From: Phalacrocorax aristotelis
Taxonomy: Eukaryota > Chordata > Aves > Suliformes > Phalacrocoracidae
Length of the DNA stretch: 64,000 nucleotides
Assembly: GCF_949628215.1 (NCBI RefSeq)
Contig: NC_134279.1
Span: forward strand, 15,731,541 to 15,795,540
Direction: 5' to 3'
Part shown: one piece after another, positions 23,301-36,104 of the stretch
How the letters are laid out: each line of letters opens with the position of its first letter
Numbering within the stretch: the first letter of the stretch is position 1
Program-made: the position numbers and the translations under genes
The notes under the pieces: generated by a model
The model's input: only the letters and a program-made list of their open reading frames with translations
Databases searched by the model: none
Told to the model about the DNA's origin: nothing

Positions 23301-25325
23301 TCACTATTATAATTTTTTGGTTCAATGATATTTCGGTGTGGTCTGACTAAGATAAAAGGAATTAGTCTTTTAGGAATGGACTGTGTCATTATTTTTCATT
23401 ATTTACTTTATTCTTGGAATATTCTCATTGATTTTTATTCCAGATCACTTGCAATATTAGAATGAATAAATAGGGTAAGGGTGAAAACATACTGTGTAGA
23501 AAAGCTCAAAGCTAAGAAAGCAAATCAAGTCTGATAACTTTTCTCTGTTATATGGCATGTTTTTACTCCTCTTAGGTGGTTCAGGTTTCTTCTTTGCTCT
23601 AAATATAATTTTTGCTCACAGGTATTATTAGGGTACATTCTAGACTCGCTTGCTGGTATCTTCTATGGTGACAAGTGATTTTTTTTTTTTGAGGTCCATA
23701 GACATTCTCAACCTGGGCCTTCATTTTTATAAGTTTTAATTCTTTTTATTAAAATGCTCATCAACTGTTCTTTAGTGGCCAAGTGATATGTTGCACTGCT
23801 TAGGATGAATGAGCTTTAATGAACATGATTATATCTGTCTATAATATCTCTTCTGTGAGTAGATGGCTGTATGCAGTTGTTCTCCCATATGCAGCCATTA
23901 CTCTTGACAGCATATCTGACAGCATTTTTTGCAGATGTTTCTTTGGCAGTCCAAGTGGCTGCACAGATTATTTCTCAACAGTGACAGGATACAACAAGGA
24001 AACATCCAACACTGAGTTTAACCCACAACTCCAAGGTATTAAGCTATTAATTTGAAAACATGTCAGTGAAACTTGATGTGTGACTTTGTCTGCAAAATAG
24101 GACAGAAAATGTCATGGACTCTAGATCTTGAACCACAGGCCCTGCCTGTAAGCTATGCGGTTTCCCACTCAAGAGGAGGGAGCACTTGGTGCTAAGCTAT
24201 GGGTGTATCTCTCTGTTGTAGTAGTTCTAGTGTCCAATGATAAGAGGGAGCAGGTGATCCCTCTTTACCAGGTCTCTTGGAAATACTTGCTTTGGAGGAT
24301 GACTGTTGTACTTGCTGAGGGTCTGTGTGCCTGAATGTTCCTGTAAATAGAGGCAATCACCGTAGACTAGCAGCTGGGCACCAGTAACACTCTGCAATGG
24401 CTGATTATCCACATCACATAAAAGCTTCATCGAGGGACAGAATTTTTTCTGGAATCAGTTAAAATGCACATTGTCTCCATTCTTAAGGCAGTGCTAAAGG
24501 ACAGCAGCCTTTATATTATAGTCTTTAGACTTCAGACGCCCGACCTCTATGTATTTCTGAAAGAAGAGTGGGGATGCACTAGAAAAATAAAATTGCCTAC
24601 CAAATATGAGGCCAAATCATGGCGCTGACCAACTGATAGGAGCCTCTCCACATGAATAAGTCACTGGGACCCAAGTGGGACTGCTTGTCTACTATATACC
24701 CTCTGAGGTTGGAGTGGCAGATTTGGGATATCTGGAACTGTCTGCATTTCAAAGGGCCTGTAGGGTGGCACTCACATTGTGCATGTGGCTAAAACAAGCA
24801 ATCAATGAAACCCAAAACCCTTCTGGAGCTGATATTCTGTTTTGGCACTCATATTGTCAGACTGATTTTTTGGGGGGGTGCAGGTAGGACCAAAATCAGC
24901 TTCCCCTTCTTTTGAAATACTGCTGTAGGCACCAGTGGAAGGTACAAAGGATGTTTGGTACAAAGGGTGATCTCCTTTTCTTCTCACTAATTTCATCCAG
25001 TTACTTTGGCTGTGGTGAGCAGCAGGACTAGACCCAAGTGCTCAGTATTATCTCCAGAAGCTGTTGCTCTATGGGACTAACAGTGTGACAGTGAACAGCA
25101 AGCACTCTGTGAGCTTGGAGGAGCTTGCTGGACTGAACATGAAACTTGAGTGAATAGCTCACTGTAGCTTTTTGGTTCGGACATACGGCCTACATAGCCT
25201 TATGTCTTGGAGAAACAAGCCCAGCAGAAAATGGGGTTTGTGTTCAGGCCTTGTGAATATCAGATGGAGGAAGATGTGTTTAGTGCCAGAGACTAAGCAG
25301 CCAGTCATCCTTTTGTGCCAGAGAT
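20381..25325. other. Non-coding DNA, no gene seen
   Basis: No gene is supportable. It includes a splice-flanked open segment at 20511-20594, a C-rich stretch at 20518-20544 inside that segment, a palindromic homeodomain-type site at 23283-23297, and enhancer-like text at about 21530-21680 and 23220-23460. All of these are treated as observations, not genes. Confidence 0.5.
23283..23297. promoter_or_regulatory. Palindromic TAAT/ATTA homeodomain-type site
   Basis: ATAATGA T TCATTAT is a perfect 7-base inverted repeat around one T, with two facing TAAT cores as recognised by paired-type homeodomain dimers. It sits in AT-rich, repeat-free text at 23220-23460. Function is inferred only. Confidence 0.3.
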
Positions 25326-25327
25326 GA

Positions 25328-25375
25328 CTGGAAAGTGGTTTGCCTCAAGTCATGTCAGCAGAGAGGCTGCATAGT
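25328..25375 (-). repeat. Possible MIR relic, minus strand
   Basis: GGAAAGTGGTTTGCCTCAAG, then TCATGTCAGCAGAGAGGCTG, follows the reverse-complement MIR order (gTTAAGTGACTTGCCCAAGGTCACACAGC..GTGGCAGAGC). It is shorter and weaker than the copies at 9470 and 20300. Confidence 0.45.
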
Positions 25376-26747
25376 GTACAAAAGCTATGTAAGTAACTGC
25401 ACCCCAAAATTACTGGGAGGGGGGAAGGAGGAGAATGCTGCAAAGTAATCATTGTTCAACATTATAATGAACACTTTTTTTAGCTTAGTTATGGCTTTCA
25501 CATAATTAAGTCCCTAAGAATGAAATGTCTTTTTTTATTAAAAGTGTAAAAGTTCAGCAGACAGACTTTTGCCAGGATAGCGATTAGAGTATGAGACCTT
25601 CAAAACAAGAATAAGGATTTTCTGTAAGGGTTTGCAGGAAGGGGCAGTTGAAGGTGTGGGGAGCTCATCTTCTGTAATAGAGGGGATAAGTGAATAGCTG
25701 TAAAACAGAAAGTCCGTTTTATAAGGACTTGCTTGAATCATATATTTAGGTGGCAAATAATAACACAAACATGTGACAGTCACACGTGACAGCCGCTGAT
25801 GTTCAACTGGAAGTGATGTGAGCTTTGCTTTTTTTCTCATGTGTCATGTAATTAATAGAAGCAAAATCCTCTTGAATGAAGCTGGTAAAACTACTTTTGA
25901 CTTGAATAAAATCAGGGCTCAATTCTGGGAGTTGAATATACAATAAAGCTAAAAGTAGGAAGGAACTCTATTCTAAAATAAATGAAGAACTCTATTTTTT
26001 AAAGTCTTTTATTAAAAAAAATCTTTGAGAATTCTTCCACAAGCAACACACCAGTTGACTTTTTTTCTTACCATAAGCTTACCTTTCCAGCGGACAAAAA
26101 AATTGCCGAAGCTTCTATATGGGTTCAATGCCAAGAATAGTAATAGGGAGAAAACCTTACAGTGTATTTATATGTTCACGTCATTCATTTAAGTAAATGG
26201 TTGTAGAAGCTTCTTTGATTTATATGGCCAGCAGATGTTGGAACTTAAAGCACCTGCTAAGAAAAGCAGATTCTTTACAGCCGTGGCCTAGCTCTGTCTC
26301 CATAGGTTTTTTATTTTCCCCTGGCCTCCTTGCTGTGGCCCAGCAGTATCTGTGCTATTAGTTCATTTGTGCAGGCAGCGTCTGTGGTGGGTCTTGGATG
26401 CTCTGTCCTGTGTATCTGCCAGGCCTGCTTTGATAATGCAGCCAAGCCACTGCTGGTTGAAATGTGAAAAATGCCAGAAGCTTCTTTTTCTGTGTGTACA
26501 AAATCAGCCCAGGAGGCCTGTGACATGAAGAAAGCATAACTCGTTCTACTGTACTGCTTAAAAAAACAGCAAAGACCAAAATAAATAAAGGAGGCTTACT
26601 AGCAACACCTAGGTAACACCGCAGCTCAAAAGCAGGGGCTTGTATTGTGCAAACTTGACACAATTACCCTAGCTGGACAAAACCAGTCCTAATAAGAAAC
26701 TATTAAGGAACTAAAATAATCCTAAACTGAAAAACTGTTTGCTCTAC

Positions 26748-26778
26748 TTTTTTTTGTGTGGTGTTTTTTTTTTTGTCT
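26748..26778. repeat. T/G-rich low-complexity tract
   Basis: T-runs are separated by GTGTGGTG, the complement of the A/C-rich type of tract seen at 9989, 54736 and 62052. Confidence 0.8.
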
Positions 26779-29304
26779 TGCACCCATCAGTGTGTCTGGA
26801 AACATCTTGCCCACAGTTTCTAGGAGCTGATGTTCCAGCAGCACTGCCTAGATTTCAGTCAGATTGCACTGGTTTAGCCCCCATGTATTTGGATACACAG
26901 TAGTAAAACAAATCTATTGTTCATAGCTTTTCTCCTCCCATCATAACCTCTATTGATCTTGCCTGTGCCATCCCTGGCTTTCAAAATAGATGCACAGCAG
27001 ATGTGGAGCAGGTGGGCTAGAATTTCAAGCTTGATGCTAAGCATCAGTGAGCTGAGTGTTTCTGCCAATGATGGGAAATCTGCCTGTAGTGGCATTTGTT
27101 TCTTTTTAGTGTAACTCTGCTGTATATGAAACTGAGAATTGGCAATGTGTGTCTCGTCAATAGATGTTGGGGAATTCAGGATAGAGGGTGAGGTTGATGT
27201 GGAAAATATCCCATAATGCAGGAAACAGCTGAAAACATCAGATATCTGCACCACGACCCACACAGAAGAGTGATATTCTCTTCCTTAAGTGAAGAGCAGA
27301 CTGTACTCCTTGAAAGGAAAAGGCAAACACTGTATGCATGGCACTCCTGGCAGACAGGCTGGTGGACCTGGCCGTCACTGCTGTGAGACGACATTAATTG
27401 ATTTGGGTACATTAGGGTAGTTGAGTAGCAGGTGGCTCTTTGAACAACAGTGAGATGCTTGCAATGACTGTGTTGCAGCTCCTTCCCTGGACAACTCCCA
27501 TGCAGAAGTGTGTGCTTGCTGTTCTTCAGTGCGCAGCGAAGAGCTGTGCCTCACTGGAGTCCTTAGTTTGTATAAAGGGCTAAACTTAAGTGTGTGTGGA
27601 TGATGTACCTTAAACATGAAAATGAGGCTTGCTTACCTTAAAAAAAAAAAACAAACATCACATCACAGTTTACAAATCCACCACTGATAAGGTTTTTAAT
27701 TCAGTTCTAAATCTCTAATTTATATTTAGATCTAAATTACTCCTGGTAAAACAGTTTTTGTAATGCTATGAATATTCTGCCAAGCACAGAAGCTTGAGTG
27801 TTAAAGGAATACATCATACCAATTAGTTAATGATATAGTTTTGTCTAGCCAAGTATTGTTAAAAAAAAAAGTTGGAGAGCATTAAAGGAAGTGACATAGT
27901 CTGGCATCTTGACTGATACTGTATGATCCTTGACCTCATTTAATTGAAGTAATAACTGATCTTAAATACAGTATTTCTTTTAGCTCCAAATGACTTTTGT
28001 AATATCTGCTGGTAGAGTCAGTCCTCTACCATTGTTGTTTATTGCTTGCCTTTTCAGTTTTCAGTAAGTCTTGGCTTCTGCCTGACCCTGTGTTACTGAA
28101 GTTGATGCCTTGGCGTTTACCTTGACAGGTACAGAATTAGGAGGTACCATCTGTAAATCTTACTCTGCCCTGCTGTTGCCATAGTGAGGATGAGTTTAAG
28201 TCATCCCCCCCCAGGGATGGGGTAGTTACTTCAAACTTAGCGAACACAGTCCTCCAGCTACTTGTATCAACAGTAGTTCTTTCACCTAGTCTGAAACCGA
28301 ACCTATTCCAGTTAAGAGAGCAGTTTCTTTTAGCCTTCACCCTGATCTGACATGCTTTCCAGATGTTACCTCTCATCTTCTCCAGACAGCCTGCAAGTTA
28401 AAACTGAGGATTGCTGATGTTTGTTTGTCACAACATAACTTTGTCATTTTTCCTGCCGTTTGGCATGCCAGATAGGGACCAGTAGTGACAGACTGTGTGT
28501 TGCAGGGTGGAAATGAGAACAGGACGTTTGTATTGTTCAACAAGCTGGCATGCTACCCTGGCAGCAGCCAGCTCTTCGGAAGGTGTTCTTTGGCTTTGCT
28601 GCATCTCATTCACTAAAGCATCCTCCTTTTAACAGTGACTAAAGCTGCTTCTTAAAGCTAAACATTTAATCTTGTGTTTGGCAATAAATTGCAGCTTTAT
28701 TCTGAGAAATGTCAGAGAGTAGTCTCATGTTTTAATGGACTCTGCTGGGGAGTTGGGATGGACTGTCTGCAGAGGGAGTTTCTGAGTGTGTCTAATGGTT
28801 GGAAATAATATGGAGGAAGAAGTAGTTAGATCTGCAGTGTGTAAATTAAGTCAGATGAAATTCCATCTTAATCAGATGTGACAGTCATTTATGCTGCTGT
28901 AGTTTATTAGTGATAAACTCATATAGCTTATCCATAGCTGAAGGAATTGCCATATCATTCCTCATTGAATTAATTCCTAATTTAAGGCAAAGGTCTTTAC
29001 TCTTTAACTGTATGAAAGTCTTGCTGACATGAAGTGAGAGGCTTTCTGTGTTTAGAATTACATATAGAAATAGGCCTGCTTGTGAATGACAAATTCAGCT
29101 TGCAAAGGCATCTTCAGGAATGTGAAAAAAGCAGAAGTGACTTGGGCATCAGCACAGCTCAGAACTGGTGTTATGTATAATGACGTAAAAAGAAAAATCC
29201 CTTAACAGTAGAATCGGTAATTATACAGTATTGGCACAAACATGTGCAAGGAGAGGCCAGTGTATCACATGCAAATCACCACACTGAAATGCTAAACTAG
29301 CGAA

Positions 29305-29345
29305 ACAGATCCATTAGCTCAGCTGGCAGAGGGGACTGACACACA
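29305..29345 (+). repeat. tRNA A-box-like remnant, possible old SINE head
   Basis: TCCATTAGCTCAGCTGGCAG at 29310-29329 contains TAGCTCAGCTGG, a near-ideal tRNA A box (internal RNA polymerase III promoter). No B box (GGTTCRANNCC) or acceptor stem is found at tRNA distance downstream, so this is not a tRNA gene. It may be the head of a decayed tRNA-derived SINE. Confidence 0.3.
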
Positions 29346-31659
29346 GCATCTCTAAGGCACCTTGTCTGGTGGAGAATGCCCACGGCTGAGGACAGAAAAT
29401 ACAGAAGACTGAAGTATGTGGGTTTTGGTGAAGGTGAAGGAACAGAGCTGGATCCCCTCTGTGGAGAGATGATCCTATTGACGGGCCCTGTTTTGTTTCA
29501 CCGAGATGGCTATTGAAGCAGAACACAAAAGTAACCGGGGAAACTTAGGTCAGAGAGGCTCTGGCATCCTGGTGGAATCTTAGAAATATCTTACGGCCTC
29601 TTTCTGCTTGAAAGGAAGAGAAGGCATAGGGCTTGATGAATAGAGGATGACTTATCTCTAGAAGAAATTATTAGTTATACTTAAAATTTGGTTTTCCAAC
29701 CTTATAATTTTATCCCCTTAAAAACAAATGAGGAGAGGTGAGGGGTGATCAGACTTGAAACAGTATGGTGAATTTAATCACGTATATACAATACAGCTCT
29801 AAGGGACAAAATGCTGAGGAAGAAGGTTTAAGATATTTAACTTCTTTAATGATCTTGAAAGGTAGTAGGCAGTACATTAATGAACGGATAATAAATTAGA
29901 AGGATCTTTGGATAGATAAATGATAAAAAAGGGGCATTGATTTCTTAATACAGAAAGAATAGCAAAATGATTTTTAAGCAATTGCCACTGAAGACAGCTG
30001 CGAATGCTAGAAGTCTCTAATATTAAAGCATTACTTGTATAAAACAGTGGGTGTTCTGGCTGTGTGATGTTTGAAGCTAAAATTTTTGCTCAAGCTTATT
30101 CTTCTAGCAGATGATAGAAACAACCCTTCTAACTTCATAAATATCTCAATGTTTGTAGTTTATCCTTGATAACAGGTTTTCCAAAGCTATTTAACTGTGG
30201 CCAGCAATACATCGCTAGTATGATATTGTAAGTATATTTCCAAATGTTCTTGAAAAATTAGCTGTCCTTTTCACACTAGCATCTATATGTTGCCGTGCAG
30301 TTGGGACATCAAACTAAGGGAAAAATTTTCAGTGATGTTGAATCTTGTCTGGTACTACTTTGACTGCAGCTGAAAAATATTGAGGCAGCACTGCACAAGA
30401 TTCTCCCTCTCACCCCAAACAATAACAAAAAAATGAGTAGTGTCCTCAGTTAAATAAGAAATTTACCTTAAAATTAGATGGCTAGCAGCATAACCCTCTT
30501 GGCCAGGCCAGTTGCAAGAGGTGGTCCCTGAACTAAGGCAGTTTACGTAAAGTTGAATCACAGAAAAGGAACGTGAGTACCCCAGCCTCTGAAGGCATGC
30601 TGTGCCATGGAGAAATTGCATGGCTTGTTTCAGGCTGCTTGGGTTGAGGCTTTAGTATTCCCTTTGCTCAAAGAGAAGATGTTTTAATTGCAGGCTTAGA
30701 GATGAAGACAGTTGTCTATGGATAATGTAAAGAAATTTTTTATATTCTGTGTAGGAATCCTGGCAATCATTTTGGAAAGAGGTGGAGCAGTAAACTTTTG
30801 CTGAAGCTCTAGACAAGCTAAAAACACATGACAAACTAGCTTTTTATAATGTGTTTATTGAAAAAAAGATACTTTCTACTAAGTACATAGAAACAAGGTT
30901 GATAACCAATAGTTACAGGAAATATAACTAATTTTTAGTTCTATTTCTATAATTCTACTTAGGTATTCAGGTAAGGCCCAAGGAAGGCTTGAAAAGATGT
31001 GTTGTGTTTGGGGTTTGCTGTGCAGGTATCGTCTAGTGGCACAAAACAGCCTGGAGGGGCTTTGGTGTCAAGAACTTGACTCCCTCAAACTGCTAGAAAC
31101 TGCAGCCCATAGCTCATGTGGTGTCTTATAGGTGTTCCCTCCTCTGTCTTTTGCATGTAGGAGTGTAATTTTGCCTTTTTTTACCCATCGTGTTCTCTTG
31201 AACTTGCTGTGTATTCGAATAAAGCTATCCAAGCAGTGTAAACAGGAGGGGTTTCCACTGAGGAGCTCCTGATGATCCTGGAGAGCTGGGTATTACTTAG
31301 TGCTGGTCCTTCTCCCTCACCCTGCAGACCATGGCTTTCCACACACTGAGATTCCAGGTACAAAACTAAACTTTTGGTACATAACCCAAAGCAAATATTC
31401 TGATGTTCTCACTGAAGCATGAGCAAAGGGCTCCCAGGAGAAGCTGTGTTTCTTAGAGGCCTCAGCTGCAGCTGTGGTTTCTGGAGATAACGTTTGATTA
31501 AATGAAAGCTGCTGCTCAGCACAGCTTGTGGAGCCACAGTACCATCTCCTGCTCTTTATGCTCACAGCTCCCCTTGATTGGGATGGAGTAGTCTCTTGTA
31601 GAAATATGCAGCTGTGATGGTCCTGCTGGTCATATGGTGCTGTGTTAACTTGTGCAGAA

Positions 31660-31790
31660 GCAAGCCTTGCCTACCCTAAGCAGCCTCCCTGGCCCCAAGG
31701 GGCTCCTGCTACCTGCCGCCCTGGCCCTGCCTGGCCCCTGCTGCCTAAGGGCTCCCTGTTGTTCTTGTCCCTGCCTTGTTCCCTTGTGCT
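31660..31790. repeat. GC-rich degenerate CCTGGCCC/CTGCC stretch
   Basis: Local GC content rises sharply, with repeated CCTGGCCC, CTGCC and GGGCTCC words. It resembles a worn minisatellite. There is no CpG island character, since CpG is almost absent. Confidence 0.45.
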
Positions 31791-33681
31791 ATTTAGAGGT
31801 AGCCTGATGGTACTCATTTGTGCCTCAGCACTGCTTCTGGAAGTGCTTGAGGTGTAGAAACCCCTGTGATGCTGCTGTTAAAGATATGTATAAGGAAGTT
31901 TCTCAGGAAACAGTTATTGCCTGTAACATGGCCATCTTTGGAAGCCCTTAGCTGCCAAAATACTGGAGCTGCCTCTCAGGGTTGTGCTGGGAGCTCACAG
32001 ACAGATGTTGGAAATCATCCTTCCTGTTAGCCGAAGATGTATCTTTGCCATAAAGCACAAACAACCTTTCTCTTTTATCCTGGAAAAATGCATACTATTG
32101 AAATGGTCACTGGGCAAGCCTGCAGCAAAGCCCACTCCAGGTGCCAAGTGCTAGGCAGGGCCGTATCTGAGGTATTCTCTACGTCCTTTCTGGGTATTCC
32201 TCAAATGCAGTAAGGAAAAAATGTTGTGGGAAACTTCTTGGGTGAAAACTGTTGTTACTGCTTTGGTCCGTTTTACCAATTAAGTATTTAATTTTCATAT
32301 TTTTTTACCTAAAACTGTATGCATGTTTAGGTCCTTTAGATTCAATAACTTCAGCTTAGTGAAATTTGATGTCCTGAAAAAGGGGCCATTTTTTAAAAAC
32401 AAAACTTTGTCCTTTGTTTGCTGGTAACTCTAAGTATGAAGATTTTTATTTTTCTTACTTTGCAGCAGAAATTACTTTATACAGAGTTAAAAAATATTAT
32501 CTGCTGGGATTTTAGGTATAGTTGTATGTGCGTGTAATCTTGTTGTAAAAGTACTTCTATTTATGAAGACAAGAAACCTTGTCAGTTAAACACCAAATAA
32601 AAGCTGAAAATTCCAGGAGAAAACATGGCTCAAGACCACTGTTACCAGGGCCTGATTAGACATCACTTGTATCCTCAGCTCCTGGGTCAGGTCTTCAGTG
32701 AAAGCTTTGGTTCTGAGTGCTTGTGCCTTATGAAACTGTCATTTTTTTTTAAATCCAGGTTTAATACTCTCCCTTCTGAATAAATAGGTTAAATGTGCCG
32801 TGTTAATTTGAGAGAGAATGTAGCAGTAAGAGGCAATCACATACAATTGGAAAGAAATATTTACGGTCAGTTTAGCAGGATCAGCTATCAGATGACCTCT
32901 GACATCCACCATCATCTACTAAAGAGCTAATTAGCTGTAAAAGTAGATGACAAGTCAATTGCATCAGCACAAAGGATGAATTTGTCTTTTTGGGTTTTGC
33001 CGATAATAGTCTGCTGGATAAAGATAAGCAGAGAGCCACCTCTGTGTGAGAAGCAGACTTTCCTCAAGGAAGGTTAAAAGAAGATGAAGCTGTAAACTGA
33101 AGCATTAAGGGAAGGTAAAGGTACAGGATGAGGGGATGCTTGTGGTGAAATGGGTGGACGGGCTCATAGCTACAATGAGGTAACAAAGCACAGCAGGAAA
33201 TTCAGTCTGTGGACACTAGATTTAACCCTGTGTTAATTCAGATTGTCCTGATTTTTAAAAAGCTACGCATTCTCATTGCAGCTGTTGAGGATGCTGTTCA
33301 CTATATTCAGTGGCATGTTTATCTGGGAATGAAGTAAATGCAGCTTTCTTGAATGCTTGAACACCTGCTTCTCAGCACACAGCCTTGTGCTTTTAAATAC
33401 ACAGCCTGTTTATTTTTGTGCACCAGTTTCCAGTGGGACTTGTTCCAGGCTTATACCTCAGTCTTAACTTCTCCTTTTCTGTGTTTGTAGCCTTAAGACA
33501 ATTTAAAGTTTCCTTCACATTGGCTTAAATTAGAATTAATTGTTCTGTAGCTTTGAAATCTGTTCCAGATAACTGGAGAGAATGCTAGACCTGGTCAAGT
33601 GAAACTCCCTGTTTTGCCTTCTCAGCTTTGTCTGCTCCCTGATGTGTTTCTAACTGCTGCAAGCAGATACAGGGTGGTGGA

Positions 33682-33697
33682 GCTGCCATATGGCAGC
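33682..33697. repeat. 16-bp perfect palindrome with CATATG core
   Basis: GCTGCCATATGGCAGC is fully self-complementary and contains the E-box CATATG at its centre. About one perfect 16-base palindrome is expected by chance in a window of this size. Confidence 0.9.
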
Positions 33698-34753
33698 AGC
33701 TTGTCTGTCATAGGAGTCTTGATGGAGTTAATGCGAGAGGAGCTGAGACCTTTTCAGCAGCTTTGAGAAGATCCTATGTGAGCAATGCTGCAGGGAGCTG
33801 TTTGGCCCTGCACTGCACAGAAGACCTTCTGGACTGTAGTCTTCCTTTTTTCCCTCTTGTGTTCCTCTATTTCCTACAAAGTTCCCTTCCATGCTTTTGT
33901 CAGGCTTCCTTTGGTCAGTCCTGTACCATGCTGTTCTGTGCCTAGTGGCATAACATGATGCACTGGTGGCTTTACCCAGTAACAAGTCAGGGTTACCCCT
34001 TCCTTCTTGCTGCTTCTGAAATGCTGGTTGTCGTTGTGAACGTGGTTTATGGTGCAAAGCCATTTTATAACTGGCTCTACTAAAACCATTCTCTAGGGGC
34101 TTAAAAATACTAGTTACTTAAAATACAGTGAGGGGGAAAAATGGAAGCAACAGCATGTTCTGGTATATAAGATGGGCCTGGGGTATAGTAAAACTAGTTA
34201 GCAAAACTGGTTCCCATTTCTATAATAACACAATTAACTACATAGACTATAAAACCAACTAAATCTGAGAAATAGAAAAGAAGGATTGTTTACTTAACCC
34301 CTTTTGAAGGGGACCTGCAAGGAGTTACTCTCACATGCAAAATACAGTTGGTGGTTTATGCCATTCTGGACATGAGGAATCCTTCATCTGTGTTAGTGAG
34401 TGGGTAATGGATGGCTGCCACTAATTTTTGTAGAGAAGACAACTGTGTAAGTGGCAGGCAGCTGCTGAGTGTCTGGAGCACTAGCCTTAACTCAAGCCAG
34501 TTGTTGAAACACTCTGAGAACTGTTACAATTGTGGCAGCTGTTTTGTATTCATTATATGATTAAAAAGGACAGTTCAAGCATTTCTAAGATTCATAACTG
34601 AGTACAAAACCCCACTGAAGCTGAGGGGCATTTGACTGTTCCACAAAACAGGTTCAGTTTAACTACAGCTGTAAAGAAATCTCAAAACCCCTGAAATACT
34701 TTTGCTAGGATGCTTTAGCCCCACAGAACCTGGCAACTGCTACACCACTGCGG

Positions 34754-34771
34754 ACTCTAGTTAACTAGAGT
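34754..34771. repeat. 18-bp perfect palindrome
   Basis: ACTCTAGTTAACTAGAGT is fully self-complementary around GTTAAC. By simple chance about 0.25 such sites are expected in 64 kb. It could form a small cruciform or represent a dimeric binding site. Confidence 0.9.
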
Positions 34772-34964
34772 ACTTTTAAAAAGGCTTCTTGAGCTAATAG
34801 AAGCCACTGGGATCTTTGCCTAGCCTTCTTGCCCCATTCTCTCATAGCTGAGCTACTCTGGGCATGAAATTAGCCTGTTATAATTGCACACACCCCACAT
34901 ATTTAAGTGGTGAGGAAAGCAACATGACCTACTTGGTCAAGGAGCAGCTTAAGATGCAAAGCCC

Positions 34965-35045
34965 TAAGTCTGATTTCCACTGGTACTGCTCACTTGCTGT
35001 GGGACCTTCTCTAAGCCTTAGTAAAAAGAAGATAATTACACTTGC
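34965..35045 (+). repeat. MIR SINE relic
   Basis: CTGATTTCCACTGGTACTGC, then TCACTTGCTGTGGGACCTTC, then TCTAAGCCTTAGTAAAAAGA, then AGATAATTA, match in order the MIR core 'CTAGCTGTGTGACCTTGGGCAAG...CTCTGAGCCTCAGTTTCC..ATAATA'. One internal deletion removes the GGCAAGTCACTTAAC part. The 70-codon plus frame at 34864-35076 crosses it and is a by-product. Confidence 0.7.
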
Positions 35046-36104
35046 AGTTTATTGGGGAAATCTGTTAACAAGCTAGTTTCTAGATAGACAGCTACTTCCC
35101 ATAGTGATGCTGAGCTGTGGTGAGACCAGGGTTTATTTAGGTTGAAATGATGTCCTGGTAGCTTTGTGCTTCCTTTACTTATTCCTTGCCTTCTCCTGTT
35201 TTCCCTTCACCTGATGCACGTGTACATTTGTTGGAAGGGGACTCTCTCCTCCAAATGAAGGGCCAAGCAGTGCTGGCTGAGGGGCATTCAGTTTTGGACA
35301 AAATGAGATGCTGATGAGAAATAACTGCATTGCTTTCTGATAAAGCAATCCTGAGCTTTTAATGTACGTTTTGACAAGTGGCTGTTGTCAGCAGCATGTT
35401 GTGTTTTGACATTGCTGTACTGATATGGAGTGGATAGCTGAGGGTTCCACAAACCATGCAAAATCTCAACTTCTACCTGTTTCCACTGTGAAGAGTGTAA
35501 GCTGGTTTTGAGATACTTGTGGGGTATTTCCTCCGCCATGTGACCTAATGATCCAGGTGATAAATTCAAGGTAGCAACCTGAAAGGGAAGGATGAATCTC
35601 CTGCCTAGGCACATGCCAAACAGCAGCATCCGTGAGGCGTTCAGCCAGGAACTCACAGGGCAAAAGTGGTATGGCAGAAAGTACTTTAATACTATGTGCT
35701 TCAATTTTTTGTAGAAATGCTTCAACAGTAAAAAGAAATCCATATGAAATCAAACTACATATTTAATAAATATGAATATATTTAATAAATATGAATAATG
35801 CAAGTTTAGTTAGATTTTTTCTAGTTTGAAGCCATTTGAGGCTGTAGGGATGTAAAGATCATCTGCTGAAGTCTGTAATACTCAACCAATTGTGTTTTCA
35901 TATTTTGAATAGAAATTCTTTTTTTAAACTCTTTTAAAATGATTTATTAAGAAGGAAAGCATTTTCTGCTGCTGTTCTCCCCTTATATTTTATTCAGGCT
36001 CTTCTATCATGGCCGTTCCTGTGGCGCATGAACACTTAGCTACTACTGCACTACAGCAGAGTGGCATGAAACCATATAAAAGACTATCATGTCAGTGAGA
36101 AAGC
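35046..36104. other. Non-coding DNA with the longest chance frames
   Basis: Two overlapping minus-strand frames, 35288-35743 (151 codons, the longest in the window) and 35466-35753 (95 codons), show no recognisable domain and are not flanked by a convincing promoter or splice chain. A 19-base tandem duplication lies at 35759-35796. Confidence 0.45.
35759..35796. repeat. Perfect 19-bp tandem duplication
   Basis: The unit ATATTTAATAAATATGAAT occurs at 35759-35777 and again at 35778-35796 without mismatch. The absence of divergence suggests a recent slippage event and possible copy-number polymorphism. Confidence 0.95.

Larger units (their letters stand above)
25376..34964. other. Non-coding DNA, sparse features
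   Basis: There is no gene and no intact mobile element. It contains T/G-rich tracts near 26748-26778, an A12 run near 27640, a tRNA A-box-like remnant at 29311-29330, a GC-rich degenerate stretch at 31660-31790, and a 16-base palindrome at 33682-33697. Minus-strand frames of about 129 codons (26874-27263) and 111 codons (33728-34063) show no domain. Confidence 0.5.

Noticed and set aside
29311..29385. Possible tRNA gene
   Set aside because: Only an A box is present. There is no B box, no acceptor stem pairing and no anticodon arm at the right distance.
29740..29945. Possible CR1 fragment
   Set aside because: A few words resemble CR1 but no ordered match could be followed.
31660..31790. Possible CpG island or promoter
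   Set aside because: GC is high but CpG is nearly absent and no TSS-like motifs follow.
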